Of a stretch of 64,000 bases of DNA, positions 12,301 to 20,924 are shown piece by piece. Positions within the stretch are counted from its first letter, which is position 1, and each line of letters opens with the position of its first letter. The notes below the pieces were generated by a model that was given only the letters and a program-made list of their open reading frames with translations, did no database searches and was not told the origin of the DNA. This DNA comes from Schistosoma mansoni. Its lineage: Eukaryota; Platyhelminthes; Trematoda; Strigeidida; Schistosomatidae. The position numbers and the translations under genes are program-made. Where the stretch lies: positions 3,170,315-3,234,314 of the forward strand of contig NC_031500.1 of NCBI RefSeq assembly GCF_000237925.1, written 5' to 3'.

Positions 12301-13010
12301 GATAATGATATGATAGACTTGTTGGAAATAATAAAACAGGTATAGCACAGCTTCCAGCTGACCGACCAATTCCTTATCTTCTGTGTGTTATGGGTGAGAA
12401 AGTAGAGTGGAGAGATAAGCAGGATGTGACGAGTACATGAAACGAACGAGCGAGTGTTTGATTCAGTGGGATAGAGTGTATAACTAAAGTGGAGATGGCG
12501 TGGACTGATTAAACGACTAACTGGATGGATGAGAGTGAAAATAATTTAGAAGTATTGTGTTAGGATAGTGATTGGAATGATTGTAATAAAGTTGAGGTCA
12601 ATGAGAATGTGTTGTGCTTGCAAGTGAGAGAGCAATGAGGAGGGAAAAACAATTTACCAAGTTGATGTCAAGTCACTGTCAACGTAGTCGACTGCATAGC
12701 TCTCATGGGCTCTCCCATCAAGTCGATGTGAGTGTGCCGAGTCCACCAGCCAGCTACCAACAACCATACATCTGGTTGCCGAATACGCTATCTACTACAC
12801 CACCATGTAGTAGGCCGGGCCCCAAATGTAGTATATGTTCTTCTAGTCATTACTTTCCTGAAATAATTGAAGATAACCCTTGAAAAATTCATCTTTCTAT
12901 TCTTTGAATTTTCTTCCTTCCTAGAATCAAGTAGTCGTCCAAAAAAATGGATCACAATGTGGTCAGTAGTTATCACAACTGTTTTTTATTTTGTCATATC
13001 AAAATCTTGA
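301..13010 (+). CDS. Micro-exon gene (MEG-like), 3' portion, 8 exons
   Basis: Seven tiny exons (21, 21, 24, 21, 15, 39 and 48 nt; 301-321, 1724-1744, 4748-4771, 9313-9333, 10669-10683, 11007-11045, 12251-12298) and a terminal coding exon (12925-13010) lie in order on this strand. Each has an AG acceptor, mostly after a pyrimidine tract, and a GTRAG-like donor (GTAAGA, GTGAGT, GTAAGT three times, GTATGT, GTGATA). All are multiples of three. Only one phase, with two bases completing the previous codon, is open in every exon, and all seven junction codons are sense (Glu, Ile, Arg, Phe, Glu, Trp, Lys). The peptide reads [46 protein letters not shown], then the exon-7 segment, then a C-terminal hydrophobic helix. 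Three N-glycosylation sequons and Ser/Thr-rich stretches suggest a secreted or surface protein. Schistosome MEGs have exactly this layout (known class); the family is not identified. The signal-peptide exon lies left of the window. Confidence 0.72.
372..500. repeat. Type B hammerhead-SINE tail, fold-back pair
   Basis: Two inverted copies of the 3' tail of the type B element (about 373-419 minus, 426-499 plus) face each other. The plus arm starts at CTTCCAGGTTTTC, just after the ribozyme cleavage region. Confidence 0.7.
662..880 (+). repeat. Type B tRNA-headed hammerhead SINE
   Basis: A tRNA-like head with A and B boxes (B box GTATCCGAGCCCC) is followed by the hammerhead-like core CTGAGGAGTCCCACGATAGG and the tail TTTTCAATGGTGGTC. 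Confidence 0.75.
1400..1672. repeat. Type B SINE, minus copy joined to plus 3' half
   Basis: A near full minus copy (1400-1578, with tRNA-like B box GGATTCGAACTC read on the plus strand) runs directly into a plus-strand 3' half beginning in the ribozyme at AGTCCCACACTGGGATG. Confidence 0.75.
1724..1744 (+). CDS. MEG-like micro-exon b (21 nt)
   Basis: The acceptor is TTATCAATCTATAG and the donor a consensus GTGAGT. It encodes PSRNTT in the shared phase, with an NTT sequon. It lies just downstream of a fold-back hammerhead SINE (1400-1672). Confidence 0.65.
2170..2213. repeat. AT-rich triplet microsatellite (TAA/ATT)n
   Basis: Interrupted ATT and AATAAT runs. Confidence 0.85.
2330..2500 (-). 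repeat. Divergent tRNA-headed hammerhead SINE
   Basis: The minus strand carries a B-box-like stretch and CTGATGA (2409-2415) with GAAA (2390-2393). The backbone is unlike types A and B, and the cleavage triplet is not clear. Confidence 0.4.
2696..2815 (+). repeat. Type B hammerhead SINE, 5' truncated
   Basis: It begins in the region after the tRNA-like head and contains CTGAAAAGTCCC, GGACGAAAC and GGCCGTCCAGTGC, then the usual tail. Confidence 0.75.
3105..3200 (-). repeat. Divergent hammerhead SINE fragment (type A relative)
   Basis: Its reverse complement aligns with 8845-8965: GAGTACCAAATAACATGAAA and CCTGTCGACTACC match GAGTACCAAAAAGCACGAAA and CCTGACGACTACC. Confidence 0.45.
3474..3768 (+). 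repeat. Type A (Smα-like) hammerhead SINE, complete
   Basis: A tRNA-like head (A box TGGCCGAGTGGATAACGG, B box AGTTTGAGTCCC) leads into a textbook hammerhead and a tail of about 140 bases. The ribozyme matches schistosome Smα hammerheads as remembered. Confidence 0.85.
3572..3630 (+). ncRNA. Hammerhead ribozyme, type A
   Basis: The core CTGACGA (3583-3589), helix II GTCC/GGAC, GAAA (3604-3607) and cleavage triplet GTC (3613-3615) are intact. Helix I pairs CCAG with CTGG, and helix III is minimal (ACGC/GCGT). All conserved core bases are present, so it is plausibly active. Confidence 0.85.
3770..3915 (+). repeat. Second, decayed type A copy in tandem
   Basis: It has the B-box-like TTTGAATCATAGTG and a worn core (ACAGGATGAAATGTACGTTATGG), aligned in order with the copy just upstream. 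Confidence 0.55.
4035..4345 (+). repeat. Unclassified 300-bp interspersed repeat D
   Basis: Homologous to 27225-27540 (+) and 10256-10560 (-), sharing for example GGGGACAA, CAATCTTGACC or CAATCTTCACT, CATGCATTTTC and TCGATCT. No coding or tRNA features were seen. Confidence 0.7.
4375..4600. repeat. Type B SINE, minus copy joined to plus 3' tail
   Basis: The minus copy (4375-4530) includes the inverted ribozyme and tRNA-like B box; at 4531 it switches to a plus tail starting CTTCCAGGTTTTCC. Confidence 0.75.
4748..4771 (+). CDS. MEG-like micro-exon c (24 nt)
   Basis: The acceptor is strong (GTCTTTTTCCCAG) and the donor is GTAAGT. It encodes PTSTSDR, rich in Thr and Ser and a plausible O-glycosylation stretch. 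The alternative phase with one leading base has a stop, which helps fix the common phase. Confidence 0.7.
4861..5160 (+). repeat. Type A SINE interrupted by a LINE
   Basis: The head-to-ribozyme part (B-box region AGTTCGAGATCC, core GTGACGAG) is cut inside helix II by the LINE end at 4947-5127. Worn SINE sequence may resume after 5139. Confidence 0.65.
4947..5127 (-). mobile_element. RTE-type LINE 3' end, 5' truncated
   Basis: The minus strand encodes the conserved RTE C-terminus ([35 protein letters not shown]) and ends in a (GTAA)n tail. Flanking direct repeats GAAATAAGATGA at 4935-4946 and 5128-5139 are its target-site duplication. Confidence 0.9.
5741..5999 (+). repeat. Type A hammerhead SINE, 5' truncated
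   Basis: It includes the B box GGTTTGAGTGGC, the core TTGATGAG, GGATGAAAC and GTCCTGG, and the full tail; homologous to 3474-3768. Confidence 0.8.
6000..7998. other. AT-rich intron of MEG-like gene, nothing recognised
   Basis: No long frames, splice pairs in the MEG phase or known repeats were seen, apart from weak SINE-like traces near 7519-7650. Confidence 0.5.
7999..8325. other. Assembly gap (N run)
   Basis: 327 undetermined bases inside an intron of the MEG-like gene. A micro-exon could be hidden here. Confidence 0.99.
8352..8580 (+). repeat. Type B hammerhead SINE, complete
   Basis: The full tRNA-like head (TCTATCGGTCAAGTGC, GGTTCGAATCTCG) is followed by a ribozyme with a worn core (CCGAGGG), GGACGAAAC and the tail through ACAAAACCCC. 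Confidence 0.85.
8845..8965 (+). repeat. Divergent type A-like hammerhead SINE
   Basis: The hammerhead-like block CCAACGAGTACC, AGCACGAAAC and the following CGACTACCTTC recall type A with changed helices. Confidence 0.5.
9313..9333 (+). CDS. MEG-like micro-exon d (21 nt)
   Basis: The acceptor is TTTACTTCTTTAG and the donor GTAAGTTG. It encodes QPTILI in the shared phase; phase 0 contains a stop. Joined directly to the exon at 11007 it would create TAG, but joined to the 15-nt exon at 10669 it gives Phe, so the small exon is needed. Confidence 0.65.
9483..9913 (-). repeat. Type C long SINE
   Basis: One of eleven type C pieces here. It shares GAGCCTTTGACC, ATCCACAAGGCAG, GGTAGCCGGTGACCAAC and TACCGGAACATTTGG with the others. 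Head-to-tail orientation is minus; the A-rich tail is missing. Confidence 0.85.
10190..10560. repeat. Worn type B ribozyme next to repeat D (minus)
   Basis: 10190-10255 aligns with the type B ribozyme (TCCGAGGCACCCCATATTGC, AAAACGTTGTCCAGTACTTC). 10256-10560 is repeat D in minus orientation. Confidence 0.6.
10669..10683 (+). CDS. MEG-like micro-exon e (15 nt)
   Basis: The acceptor is CTGTTAATATTTAG and the donor a perfect GTAAGT. It encodes WNDS; with the following Glu this gives an N-D-S sequon. It repairs the junction between its neighbours (TTC before, GAG after). At 15 nt it is below the size most gene finders model. Confidence 0.62.
11007..11045 (+). CDS. MEG-like micro-exon f (39 nt)
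   Basis: The acceptor is TTTTTTATTGTTATGCAG and the donor GTATGT. An internal GTAAAA would give a 27-nt alternative that is also a multiple of three. It encodes [12 protein letters not shown], with a Cys pair, in the shared phase. It lies just upstream of an inserted RTE LINE end (11118-11598). Confidence 0.62.
11118..11598 (+). mobile_element. RTE-type LINE 3' end
   Basis: It encodes worn RT C-terminal motifs (a version of [14 protein letters not shown], then [25 protein letters not shown]) and ends in (GTAA)n. TCTGGTGAA at 11118-11126 and 11599-11607 looks like a target-site duplication. There are frameshifts, and it is 5' truncated. Confidence 0.85.
11835..12095. repeat. Type B SINE, complete, preceded by inverted tail
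   Basis: The inverted tail of the same element (11835-11869, minus) directly precedes a complete plus copy with tRNA-like head, ribozyme and tail. Confidence 0.85.
11986..12034 (+). ncRNA. Hammerhead ribozyme, type B
   Basis: Core CTGAGGA (11994-12000), GAAA (12016-12019) and GTC (12025-12027) are present. Helix I is six base pairs (GCACTG with CAGTGC) and helix III minimal (CGGCCG). Helix II is partly worn (GTCCC against ACGAC). Confidence 0.7.
12251..12298 (+). CDS. MEG-like micro-exon g (48 nt)
   Basis: The acceptor is ACACTTTTTTCAG and the donor GTGATA, the weakest of the set. It encodes a 15-residue polar segment starting NIHSFSKIS in the shared phase. The phase with one leading base has a stop. 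It sits about 150 bases beyond a type B hammerhead SINE. Confidence 0.58.
12925..13010 (+). CDS. MEG-like terminal coding exon with C-terminal membrane helix
   Basis: The acceptor has a long pyrimidine tract (TTTTCTTCCTTCCTAG). In the shared phase the exon reads SSSRPKK, then [18 protein letters not shown], then KS and TGA. A basic patch before about 18 hydrophobic residues and a two-residue tail suggest a tail anchor or C-terminal membrane anchor. The poly(A) signal at 13021 follows at once. An alternative acceptor at 12847 would give a short ITFLK ending instead. Confidence 0.6.
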
Positions 13011-13020
13011 TTAAATATTT

Positions 13021-13026
13021 AATAAA
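13021..13026 (+). promoter_or_regulatory. Poly(A) signal AATAAA of the MEG-like gene
   Basis: A canonical AATAAA lies ten bases after the TGA of the terminal exon, followed by an A-rich stretch. Confidence 0.5.
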
Positions 13027-13126
13027 CAAAAAACACAAACAGAGAGAAAAGATACTCTCAATCAATTTAATGAATAATTGTTTATTAAAATCATTTGTAT
13101 ATCAAGAATAAATGGAAATACTTTAC

Positions 13127-13700
13127 TTACTTACGCCTGTTACGCCTCGTAGATGAGCATGAGCAGACCACTATGATTCGTCATCGAACTCTGTCCTGAA
13201 CAATCCTTTCCAGTTATCAATCATCCTTTTCATGTGTGCTTCCAATTCACGACGAAGTGTGTTCTTTGGCCTTCCTCTTTTCCGTTTCCCTTCACGAATG
13301 CAAGTTAGCACTTGCCTCGTGATGCAGTTTGATGATTTCCAAAATGTATGTACTATCCACTTCCATCGTCTTTTACTAATTTCCTCTTCAGCTAGAAGTT
13401 GGTTCGTTCTCTTCCACTATAGGTTGTTACTGATGATATCCGGCGGATGTATCTGACGTTTTTTGTGTAGACAATTGTTTATAAATACTCGTACATTTTT
13501 GATGATGGTTGTGGTTTCAGCTCCGTATAGTAGGACTGTCTTGACGTTCGTATTGAAGATTGTGACTCCGTATGTAGCACTTCTAGGATTATTGTCGATC
13601 CCGAGACCGGGCAAATGGGGAGGGTTGTGCATAGGTTTAGCAACCTCATCCCCTGGAAGAGAACCTTGCTAAAAAAGCACTAACCGAAAATACCCTAAGT
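13127..13700. mobile_element. RTE-type LINE with 5' inversion
   Basis: 13127-13585 is the 3' end on the minus strand, with (GTAA)n tail and RT C-terminus. 13590-13695 is the element's 5' leader on the plus strand, homologous to the reverse complement of 14820-14920. This is the head-to-head form made by twin priming. Confidence 0.75.
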
Positions 13701-13769
13701 ATCAAAAACTAATGTTTAAATTCCATGTGAAATGAAATTCATGATATTTTTGAGTGTTTGTCAATTGGA

Positions 13770-14150
13770 CTGAGCCATCCTGGTAGGTGTAGACTACCTG
13801 GTTGGGATTCGCGAGATGATACCAACCGATGGTTAGAGACCTTGAATGATATGGCTCAAAATCGTTTACAATGGCGTAGGTGCATCCACTCCTTGTGTTC
13901 TACCACATTCTAATCTTCTGAATTCTTCATGTCCCTATCCTTTTTCTCTTTCCAAATTTATTTCACTGGATTATACTCCTTGAATAACATCTTCAAACCC
14001 TAATCTTCCGGATTACTCCTTATACTCTTACTACTTCTACCACTATGGGATTTGAATCGACAATTGCATCTCTGTGCTGATGTGGTATGGCAACTTGAAC
14101 TGATGTACGTACGTACGAAGTTCTACGTTGTGACTGACTGACTGACTGTT
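13770..14150 (+). mobile_element. RTE-type LINE 3' end with (GACT)n tail
   Basis: About 380 bases nearly identical to 21880-22250. They encode RWLETLNDMAQNRLQWRR, then a 3' UTR and a TGACTGACTGACTG tail. It belongs to a different subfamily from the (GTAA)n copies. Confidence 0.85.
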
Positions 14151-14382
14151 TGTCGGAAGCATGAGTAAACATCCAAACTTCTTAATTAGGAATCCCCTAA
14201 CACTGGTGACCACTAATTGCAAAAGTTGAGTAATATGACCTTTACTTGGTTGAAGTGGAACAAAAATATTGATTTACAATGATTGTTTAAATATTCAGTT
14301 AAATGTCAATACGGGAATTTTCATTCTTCGATATCGTTTGTTGCACAATTGTAATGTATTTCACATGTAGAGATATCCATTG

Positions 14383-14950
14383 TTACTTACTTACTTACGC
14401 CTGTTACTCTCAATGAAGCATAGGCCGCCGACCAGCATTCTCCAACCCAACCTGTCCTGGGCCTTCTTTTCTAGTTCTATCCGGTTTTTCTTCATTCTTC
14501 TCATGTCTGTCTCTATTTCTCGGCGTAATGTGTTCTTTGGTCTTCCTCTCCTCCTTTGGCCTTCAGGATTCCATGCGAGGGCTTGTCCAATGTGTTTCAC
14601 TGATTCCAAGCACCTCGAGGTTGTATTTTCTCATTTCTGCAGCAATTTAGAAGACTCTTCCTGTCTCCCACATGGTCCGGACATTCCATGTACCTATAAA
14701 AATTGTCGCTCTGGTTTTAGAAAGGTGCATCGGCCTCATGACTTCCGAAGGAACTCGGCTTTCATCATGAGACGTCATAATTATTCCTTCTACTCCCAGG
14801 GCAGAGTTTAAATGGTTTGAATAATTTTTTCTGGTTAGCGTTTTTAAGCGAGTTGGTTTTCTACGGGATGGGGTCGCTAACCCCATGTCCAACCCTCCTC
14901 CTTTACCCGGGCTTGGGACTGGCAGTAGCCCCCGGAAGGGATACAGGCGG
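14383..14950 (-). mobile_element. Internally deleted RTE LINE, both ends present
   Basis: The minus strand starts with the 5' leader and the endonuclease N-terminus ([31 protein letters not shown]), then jumps in frame to the RT C-terminus ([18 protein letters not shown]) and the (GTAA)n tail. About 560 bases remain of an element usually over 3 kb. Confidence 0.8.
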
Positions 14951-15644
14951 AGTTAGATATCCAATGTAGTTGAATTTAAATTATCATGACTTCATTTCAC
15001 TATATAGTGACATGGTAACATGGATCAACACACATTAGGACCAGTTCCCAACACTGGTGGACTAAAGAAATCTGCTTCATTTAATGAACAATAAAATAGT
15101 AAGCCCCTTTCCAAAATACTCAACCTCAATAATCATCAATGAAGTAATAAACCAGAGATCAGTAGACTAATTTGTTAGATGAAACACTTCGGAATGTTCT
15201 GGTAAGGAAATCAGAACACTGACTCGGTAACATTATTGCGCAGGACAAACTTTGTTAGTACTAGAAGTGAATAAGCGGTTGAGACTTCCCAGTGGTCCAG
15301 AATATGGGAAAATATTCCTTGTTGAGTAAACATTACAAACAAACTGAATTAGTAGTAAGTGTTGTTAACCATGAGGTATGAACACAATGCCCAACCGACA
15401 ACTGCGCGGGTTATTTCACTTCATCAGCACCGTACACTTTAAATCTTACAAAAGAAAACTCAGGAAGTAACAGAAGAATATGTTCTTTCCATGATCAACA
15501 TTTTCGAACGGCTCCTGTTTCAGAAAAAACATCTTACAAATCAGTCGACCGTACAACTTCATCCACGAACCTACAAAAAGGCAGAAATAATCGACCCTAA
15601 ACATTTTAATTAAGAACACAAGTATGCACTGACATAAACATGAA
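14951..15644. other. Intergenic, nothing recognised
   Basis: AT-rich sequence with no convincing frames, splice pairs or repeats. Confidence 0.5.
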
Positions 15645-16170
15645 TTTTTTATTTTATTTCATTTAAACACATAAATATTGGTACAAGGAAGCACCAGATA
15701 AATGTGTGCCGCACAAATCTCACTCGATTTGTGTGAGGGTTGTGATACTGCCTAGGTGCCAAAACTGAAGCAGGTGGTTTTCTTAGGAGGCCACACCCGG
15801 AGCCTTTGACCTGAAGGTCTGATCCACAAGGCAGTGGAGCATCGTAAGGAGATGCAGTCCAATGGTAGCCGGTGACCAACGATTGGGTTATACGCCACTT
15901 GTTTCTTCACGATACTGGAGCCCATGTTACACCATTGGTTTGGAGTCAGGGTTTTCCAACTCCCCTAGGTGGACTCGCCTTGTCCACCAACCCGGTTAAA
16001 GCGCCGGGCATTCGCTTTTCGTCCTCTTAATTTCGTGAACAACACCCCGCCACGAGAAGGCAGTGAGTAGGACTTCTCTGGCTAAGGCTACATATGCATG
16101 GCCATGTGAGAGCATTTGTAGAGGGAGAGTGGACTCTTCCCACTCTCGGCCGTACCAGGGCATTTGGATG
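15645..16170 (-). repeat. Type C long SINE, near complete
   Basis: Read on the minus strand it starts at CCAAATGCCCTGGTACGGCC and ends in the tail ATTTATGTGTTTAAATGAAA, which is similar to the LINE tail at 26855-26934. Confidence 0.9.
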
Positions 16171-17489
16171 CAAAGTGGTTACCGCCTCCGGGTGGGCGGT
16201 AAACCATAAAAACCTCATCCTGTATTCGTTAAACAAACTATTACTACAACAAACTAAGCAGTAATACATCTCAAAAAATTAGATAAAATCTACCATAAAA
16301 TCTACCTACTGAACACTGAAAGCAACCTACTGGTCACCAATCAGATCTTTCAAGTCATCCAGTGGTGAAACACGACTCTACAAAATGAAAACAAGAATGT
16401 TCCAATTGTTTGACTAACGATATCTTCGAAAACCTGTCAGTGTGTTTGTCTCAAGTTTAATAATTTCAACCATTTCCTTGCAAACTCTCGAGTTAGAATT
16501 CTCTACGATACGTCGGAACTATTGAATTCTCCAAGTATCTACTATCCCTGATTGGTTATGGAGTAGCCAATCAGTGTGCCTCAACACAATCCTGCAAGTA
16601 GTATACTTCAATTCAATTTATATCTCGCTAACACTTGCTGATGACCTAGAGAGACAGGGTTGGGTTTATGGATCCATCATAGATGATAGAATAAAATATA
16701 TCTTTCAATATCACTAAGAAGCTAGTGACAATGAGTAACGGTAAGTGTCAATTGTTGGTCGATTATACAACTGTCGATTGGAGAGCCTCGAGCGTCACCA
16801 TAACTTCACGGTTCAGGGTTGGGTTGGTTCGTAAGTTTTGATTGAATGAGAAACAATAGTATATCTAATTTGTAATTATACAGCCAATCAGTCTAGTGAG
16901 TTTTGGAATGATGCTGATACCATTTGTATGATTAGAAAATGAAGGATACGTTGAGTTGCTAAGGTATGTATATAAAATGATCAGTTGTGAATGTTTAGTT
17001 TGGGAAGTGTAAATAGGTACGAACAATGAGTGCTTCGTTTGTTCCTGTTGAACAAATACTTCATTTCGTATATACATGTCTAATGAGAGATTCAGGTAGA
17101 TAGATACGTTTGTGATCCTGAATTAGCATAGTCTGTTGGAAAACATAAGAAAAAGGTGTCACCAATCTGACGAATACCATTAGCAATCATTTTCTCATTC
17201 CTATTGTCACTAATTAGTTCAAACAGATGGTATTGGTTAAGCAGAGAGAACTATGCACCTATTTTATGCTGACTGGTCGATTTAATGATGAAGGAGATTG
17301 TGAGTTCTTGACAGTAGTGTATGTGTGTAGTGCAGTGTGTATGTATTTGGTACTCCCTTGTACTAATAATCATGTGTTCAAATGAATACATACATAGCGG
17401 ATAAAGGAAGGTATTTGGTATTATTGGTTAACGATGTTCATATTCAATTGCAACTGGACACAGCACCAAATATCACGTTATTCTCTAAA
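16171..17489. other. Intergenic, nothing recognised
   Basis: A-T rich with small direct repeats; no gene or known element was identified. Confidence 0.45.
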
Positions 17490-18535
17490 ATGACACGAAC
17501 TACAGTGGGCTGCCCATAAGTATTATCAACCGAGTACACAGCTCGGAATGCATCCAAAGACATATTAAAGCTTGTTGGAATAATAAAATGCTCTGTTGAG
17601 TTCCGAGATAGCTACTTTACAGGAAATTGTCATTTAACGAACAAACATGATTTGGACCTTATTGATATAGATTAGATAAACAAACTACATCTATGGGAAG
17701 TACTGTTGAGCGAAATATGTACGATGAATAGCTCAAATAGTCCTAGAGATCTACCCATCGTTCATGTGACCAATAAAGCCATAACGATAGACGTTTTCCG
17801 GAAACATACAAAATTGTTCTAAAACAAGTTGAGATACTGCAAAATCGTGAAGGCAAAATCATACGACAAGATGTGAATCCCATTTCCAGCAAGTAATGGA
17901 TACTTTGATATCTAACCTGGAAGATGCAGCAGTTTATCTGGATGACATATAGTTGTTAGTTCTACTGCTCAGGAAATAATCAGTCTGTTAGACGTTGTAT
18001 TTACTAAAATATCGCAAACTGGTTTCCATTTCCAAAAAGAAAAGTGCAAATTCCTGCTCGAGCCCGTTAGATACCTTGAACATATATTTGATAAGGATGG
18101 TCGTCACCTAGATCTAGATAGTATCACTGCTATCAAACAAATGCCCAAACTAACAGATGTTACGACGCTGAGTTGATTTCTGGGAATCACTGGATCATAT
18201 TGTGTATTTGTAACTTATATGGGTTTATTACGACACCCATTAAACCAACTTTTGATGGCTAACGCGAATGGTAATGACAAGAGATTTCCATGGATTAACG
18301 AAAACCTGGAGAACTGGAACTGTAATACTCAGAAAAGGAAGGTCATTTATGAAGTAGAAGTTGGAGAAATGACGACTGGATAAGAATGTGAGACTAAAAA
18401 TGATATAAAGTCGGTTATACCACTAAACATATTAACCGAATTCGATAAGGAAATTGAAAAGATCCAGGAAATAAGTAAAAGTAGACAACACTCCCCAAGA
18501 TGGTCGCAGCGCAACCGATGGAAAACCAATGGGAC
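17490..18535 (+). mobile_element. Fossil Ty3/gypsy-type LTR retroelement, pol remnant
   Basis: The recognisable part covers the reverse transcriptase palm and connection region and a stretch up to the 3' LTR. It is an old, many-times broken fossil. The order of parts and its junction with LTR-like sequence at about 18536 support the call. Confidence 0.7.
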
Positions 18536-19130
18536 AAGAACAAATCCTTATAGTCTCTTTATATATATATGACCCACTAACTACCATTCTTTACTTATTC
18601 CCAAATTATTGGTTACTGTATCCTATACTCACGGTCACTTTTGGCTTGATCTTGTATAGTTTCTGTGTTTTATATTATGGTGAGAATCCGTCTGGTCTAC
18701 TTGTATATAAATTGTGTATTTTTGAAAAATATTGTTAATAAAGCGGGGGGTTGACATTGTGTTCAAGACTGAATGGTTAGATAAAGCAAAGTGAGGCGAG
18801 AAGCTAGTATATAGGGGACCAATGAAGAAAAAGAGTCAACTCAAGGCTACTGATATTGGTTGGCATGTCATTCGTTAGGTCAGGTATCAGAATAAGAAGT
18901 TAACGTTGTGGTCGGGATTTCATCACGTGATGTTTGACAAGTATATAAACATATTTCATAGTCACTGATTACCATCAGAGGACAACACTTTACCAAGTAG
19001 GCACTTGATGTAACGAATCACCACACGATCGATACATTCTCAAACTTAATTCATCAGAAGTTTCGATCGACACTATCCATTCACATCATGAAGTAGTAGA
19101 TATCGAAATGCATAGTACGAAAATTACGAA
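18536..19130 (+). mobile_element. Fossil LTR next to gypsy-type remnant
   Basis: Homologous to 19200-19640, 28960-29530 and the reverse of 59455-59880, so it is the LTR of one family. Divergence between the copies points to old insertions. Confidence 0.65.
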
Positions 19131-19199
19131 TTCGTCATCCAACTACCTAAACTGTTTATTTAAAATTCGCTCACTCTTATCGACCTCGATATTACTCAA

Positions 19200-20050
19200 A
19201 GTTAGGTAATGCTTTCTAGTTGTTTAGTATACTTTGTGTTATATCCCGAAGAGAATTATGAAAGGTAACTCTTGAGGACTATTTATGGACCAATGTGATA
19301 TGTATATTTCCTATTGTATAATTGTTAAGTAACTAAACTATTCGTATTCGTGTTCCTCTCATTATAAGCTTTGTTTTGACCTATGAACTATTACTATACG
19401 ATTTACCATTCCTGAGTTATCCCCAGTCTATTGATTACTGTCCCCCCTATTTACATCCACATTTGGCTAAATCTTGTACAAATGTTATTTTCTATTTTAT
19501 TGTACGATGTGGTCAGTTTGTTTGGTATATAAACCCAGTATGTTTGAGAATCATGATTCATATTGCAGAGGCTGTTATTGATGTTTTGGACTTAACTGGC
19601 TGGACTAGGCAGATAGCAGGACTGATAAAAGCTCTAGACTGTTCGTACGGGTTTCGTGTGTCACTGGTTCGATCAATAAATAGCTGCTCTCTAATAGGCG
19701 GCATTGTCACGTCATATATAAACATGGTACTTAGTTTCACAAGATATAACCATATCTTCATTTCTGCAGTGACTGACGTTCACTTTCAACTCCGATCATT
19801 GTCTCCAATGAATTTATACGATATGATGTCACGTTCATCCGCTGTCTGTTGCATTCTGAACTGGGTTTATTTTGTAACTCGTACGTCGAGACTTTTAATC
19901 ACTGTCCGTCAAAATACAGTGATATCAGAACATTGAGAGAAGCACTACGTTATATTAGATTAAAGAACCATGTTTGTGGTTTTCAGCGAACAGCTTCTAC
20001 TATCTCTGAAATCTCGGTTAACAAACCTGTACTTTTCTATACTGACTAGA
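19200..20050 (+). mobile_element. Fossil LTR copy and flanking element sequence
   Basis: The first 440 bases match the LTR at 59455-59880 closely; the remainder is unassigned and may be element interior or host sequence. A 186-codon open frame crosses it by chance or as a relic. Confidence 0.55.
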
Positions 20051-20104
20051 CGAATAATCATTGGAATTTAAAGCAATCAGTCCCTTTGATAAATTCTGAT
20101 AGTG

Positions 20105-20520
20105 TAATAAGAAGACGAAGATTATCTTCTCTGGGACGACATTCGTAGAACATGTCCAAGCCACCGAAGTCAATGTTTCAAGATGGTGACACCAATTGAA
20201 TTATCGTCTCTGCGCCCGAACACACGATTCTGAACCTCTGCATTACTAACATGGTGTTGACACCAGATGTCAGAAATTCTTCGGAGGCAACGATGATCGA
20301 ACACAGAGAGTCATCTAGCACCTACAACTCGGAGAGGCCAGGTTTCACAAGCATAGAGTAAAACTGCCCTCATCGACGCGTTGTACATCCGACCTTTTAC
20401 AGCCAGACTAACATCATGGAGGCGTCAAAGATGGCCCAGATTGGCATAAGCCTCTCTGACTTTCACTATACGTGCATCGATCTCGTGGTGGATAAGAACT
20501 ATTAAGCAGTCACGTAACTC
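20105..20520 (-). mobile_element. RTE-type LINE, RT C-terminal fragment
   Basis: The minus strand has GHLRRLHDVSLAVKGRMYNA, ASMRAVLLYACETW and VTILKH then RWLGHVLRMSSQR. It stops close to the motif where the copy at 26436 begins. Confidence 0.8.
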
Positions 20521-20924
20521 TTCCTAGTTACTAATGGTTGTTTATTCAAAATCAACCCGTAATGTGAAACTAAACAACCCACCACACTACCCCCCCCCGT
20601 CAGTTATTGACTGATATTTAAACATTTCACAATCACTATGACAAAACATTAAAACACACAATACGCTCAACTTTTATAGCAGATTGTAAATTACGATTAA
20701 AAAAAAGATTTACAAAATATCAATATTACAATGAATACAAGTTGAAAATGGATTACACATAATTAAGTAGTAAAATAATACAAATTGTTAGTAGTATATA
20801 ACCAAAAACCAAATCATAAGGCATACATGTTCATATAACACAATATGACAATAGTATCATTAGAATAGTAGATATCAATTCATTTTGTCATAATGGTGGA
20901 GAAGATTTGTAGTTCAGGTGGATG

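Noticed and set aside
12614-12883. 89-codon Pro/Ser-rich open frame
   Set aside because: It has no supporting splice sites in phase and falls in the last intron of the micro-exon gene. Probably chance.
19376-19936. 186-codon open frame on the plus strand
   Set aside because: Its first part lies in a repeated fossil LTR also present at 59455-59880, so it is not treated as a host gene.
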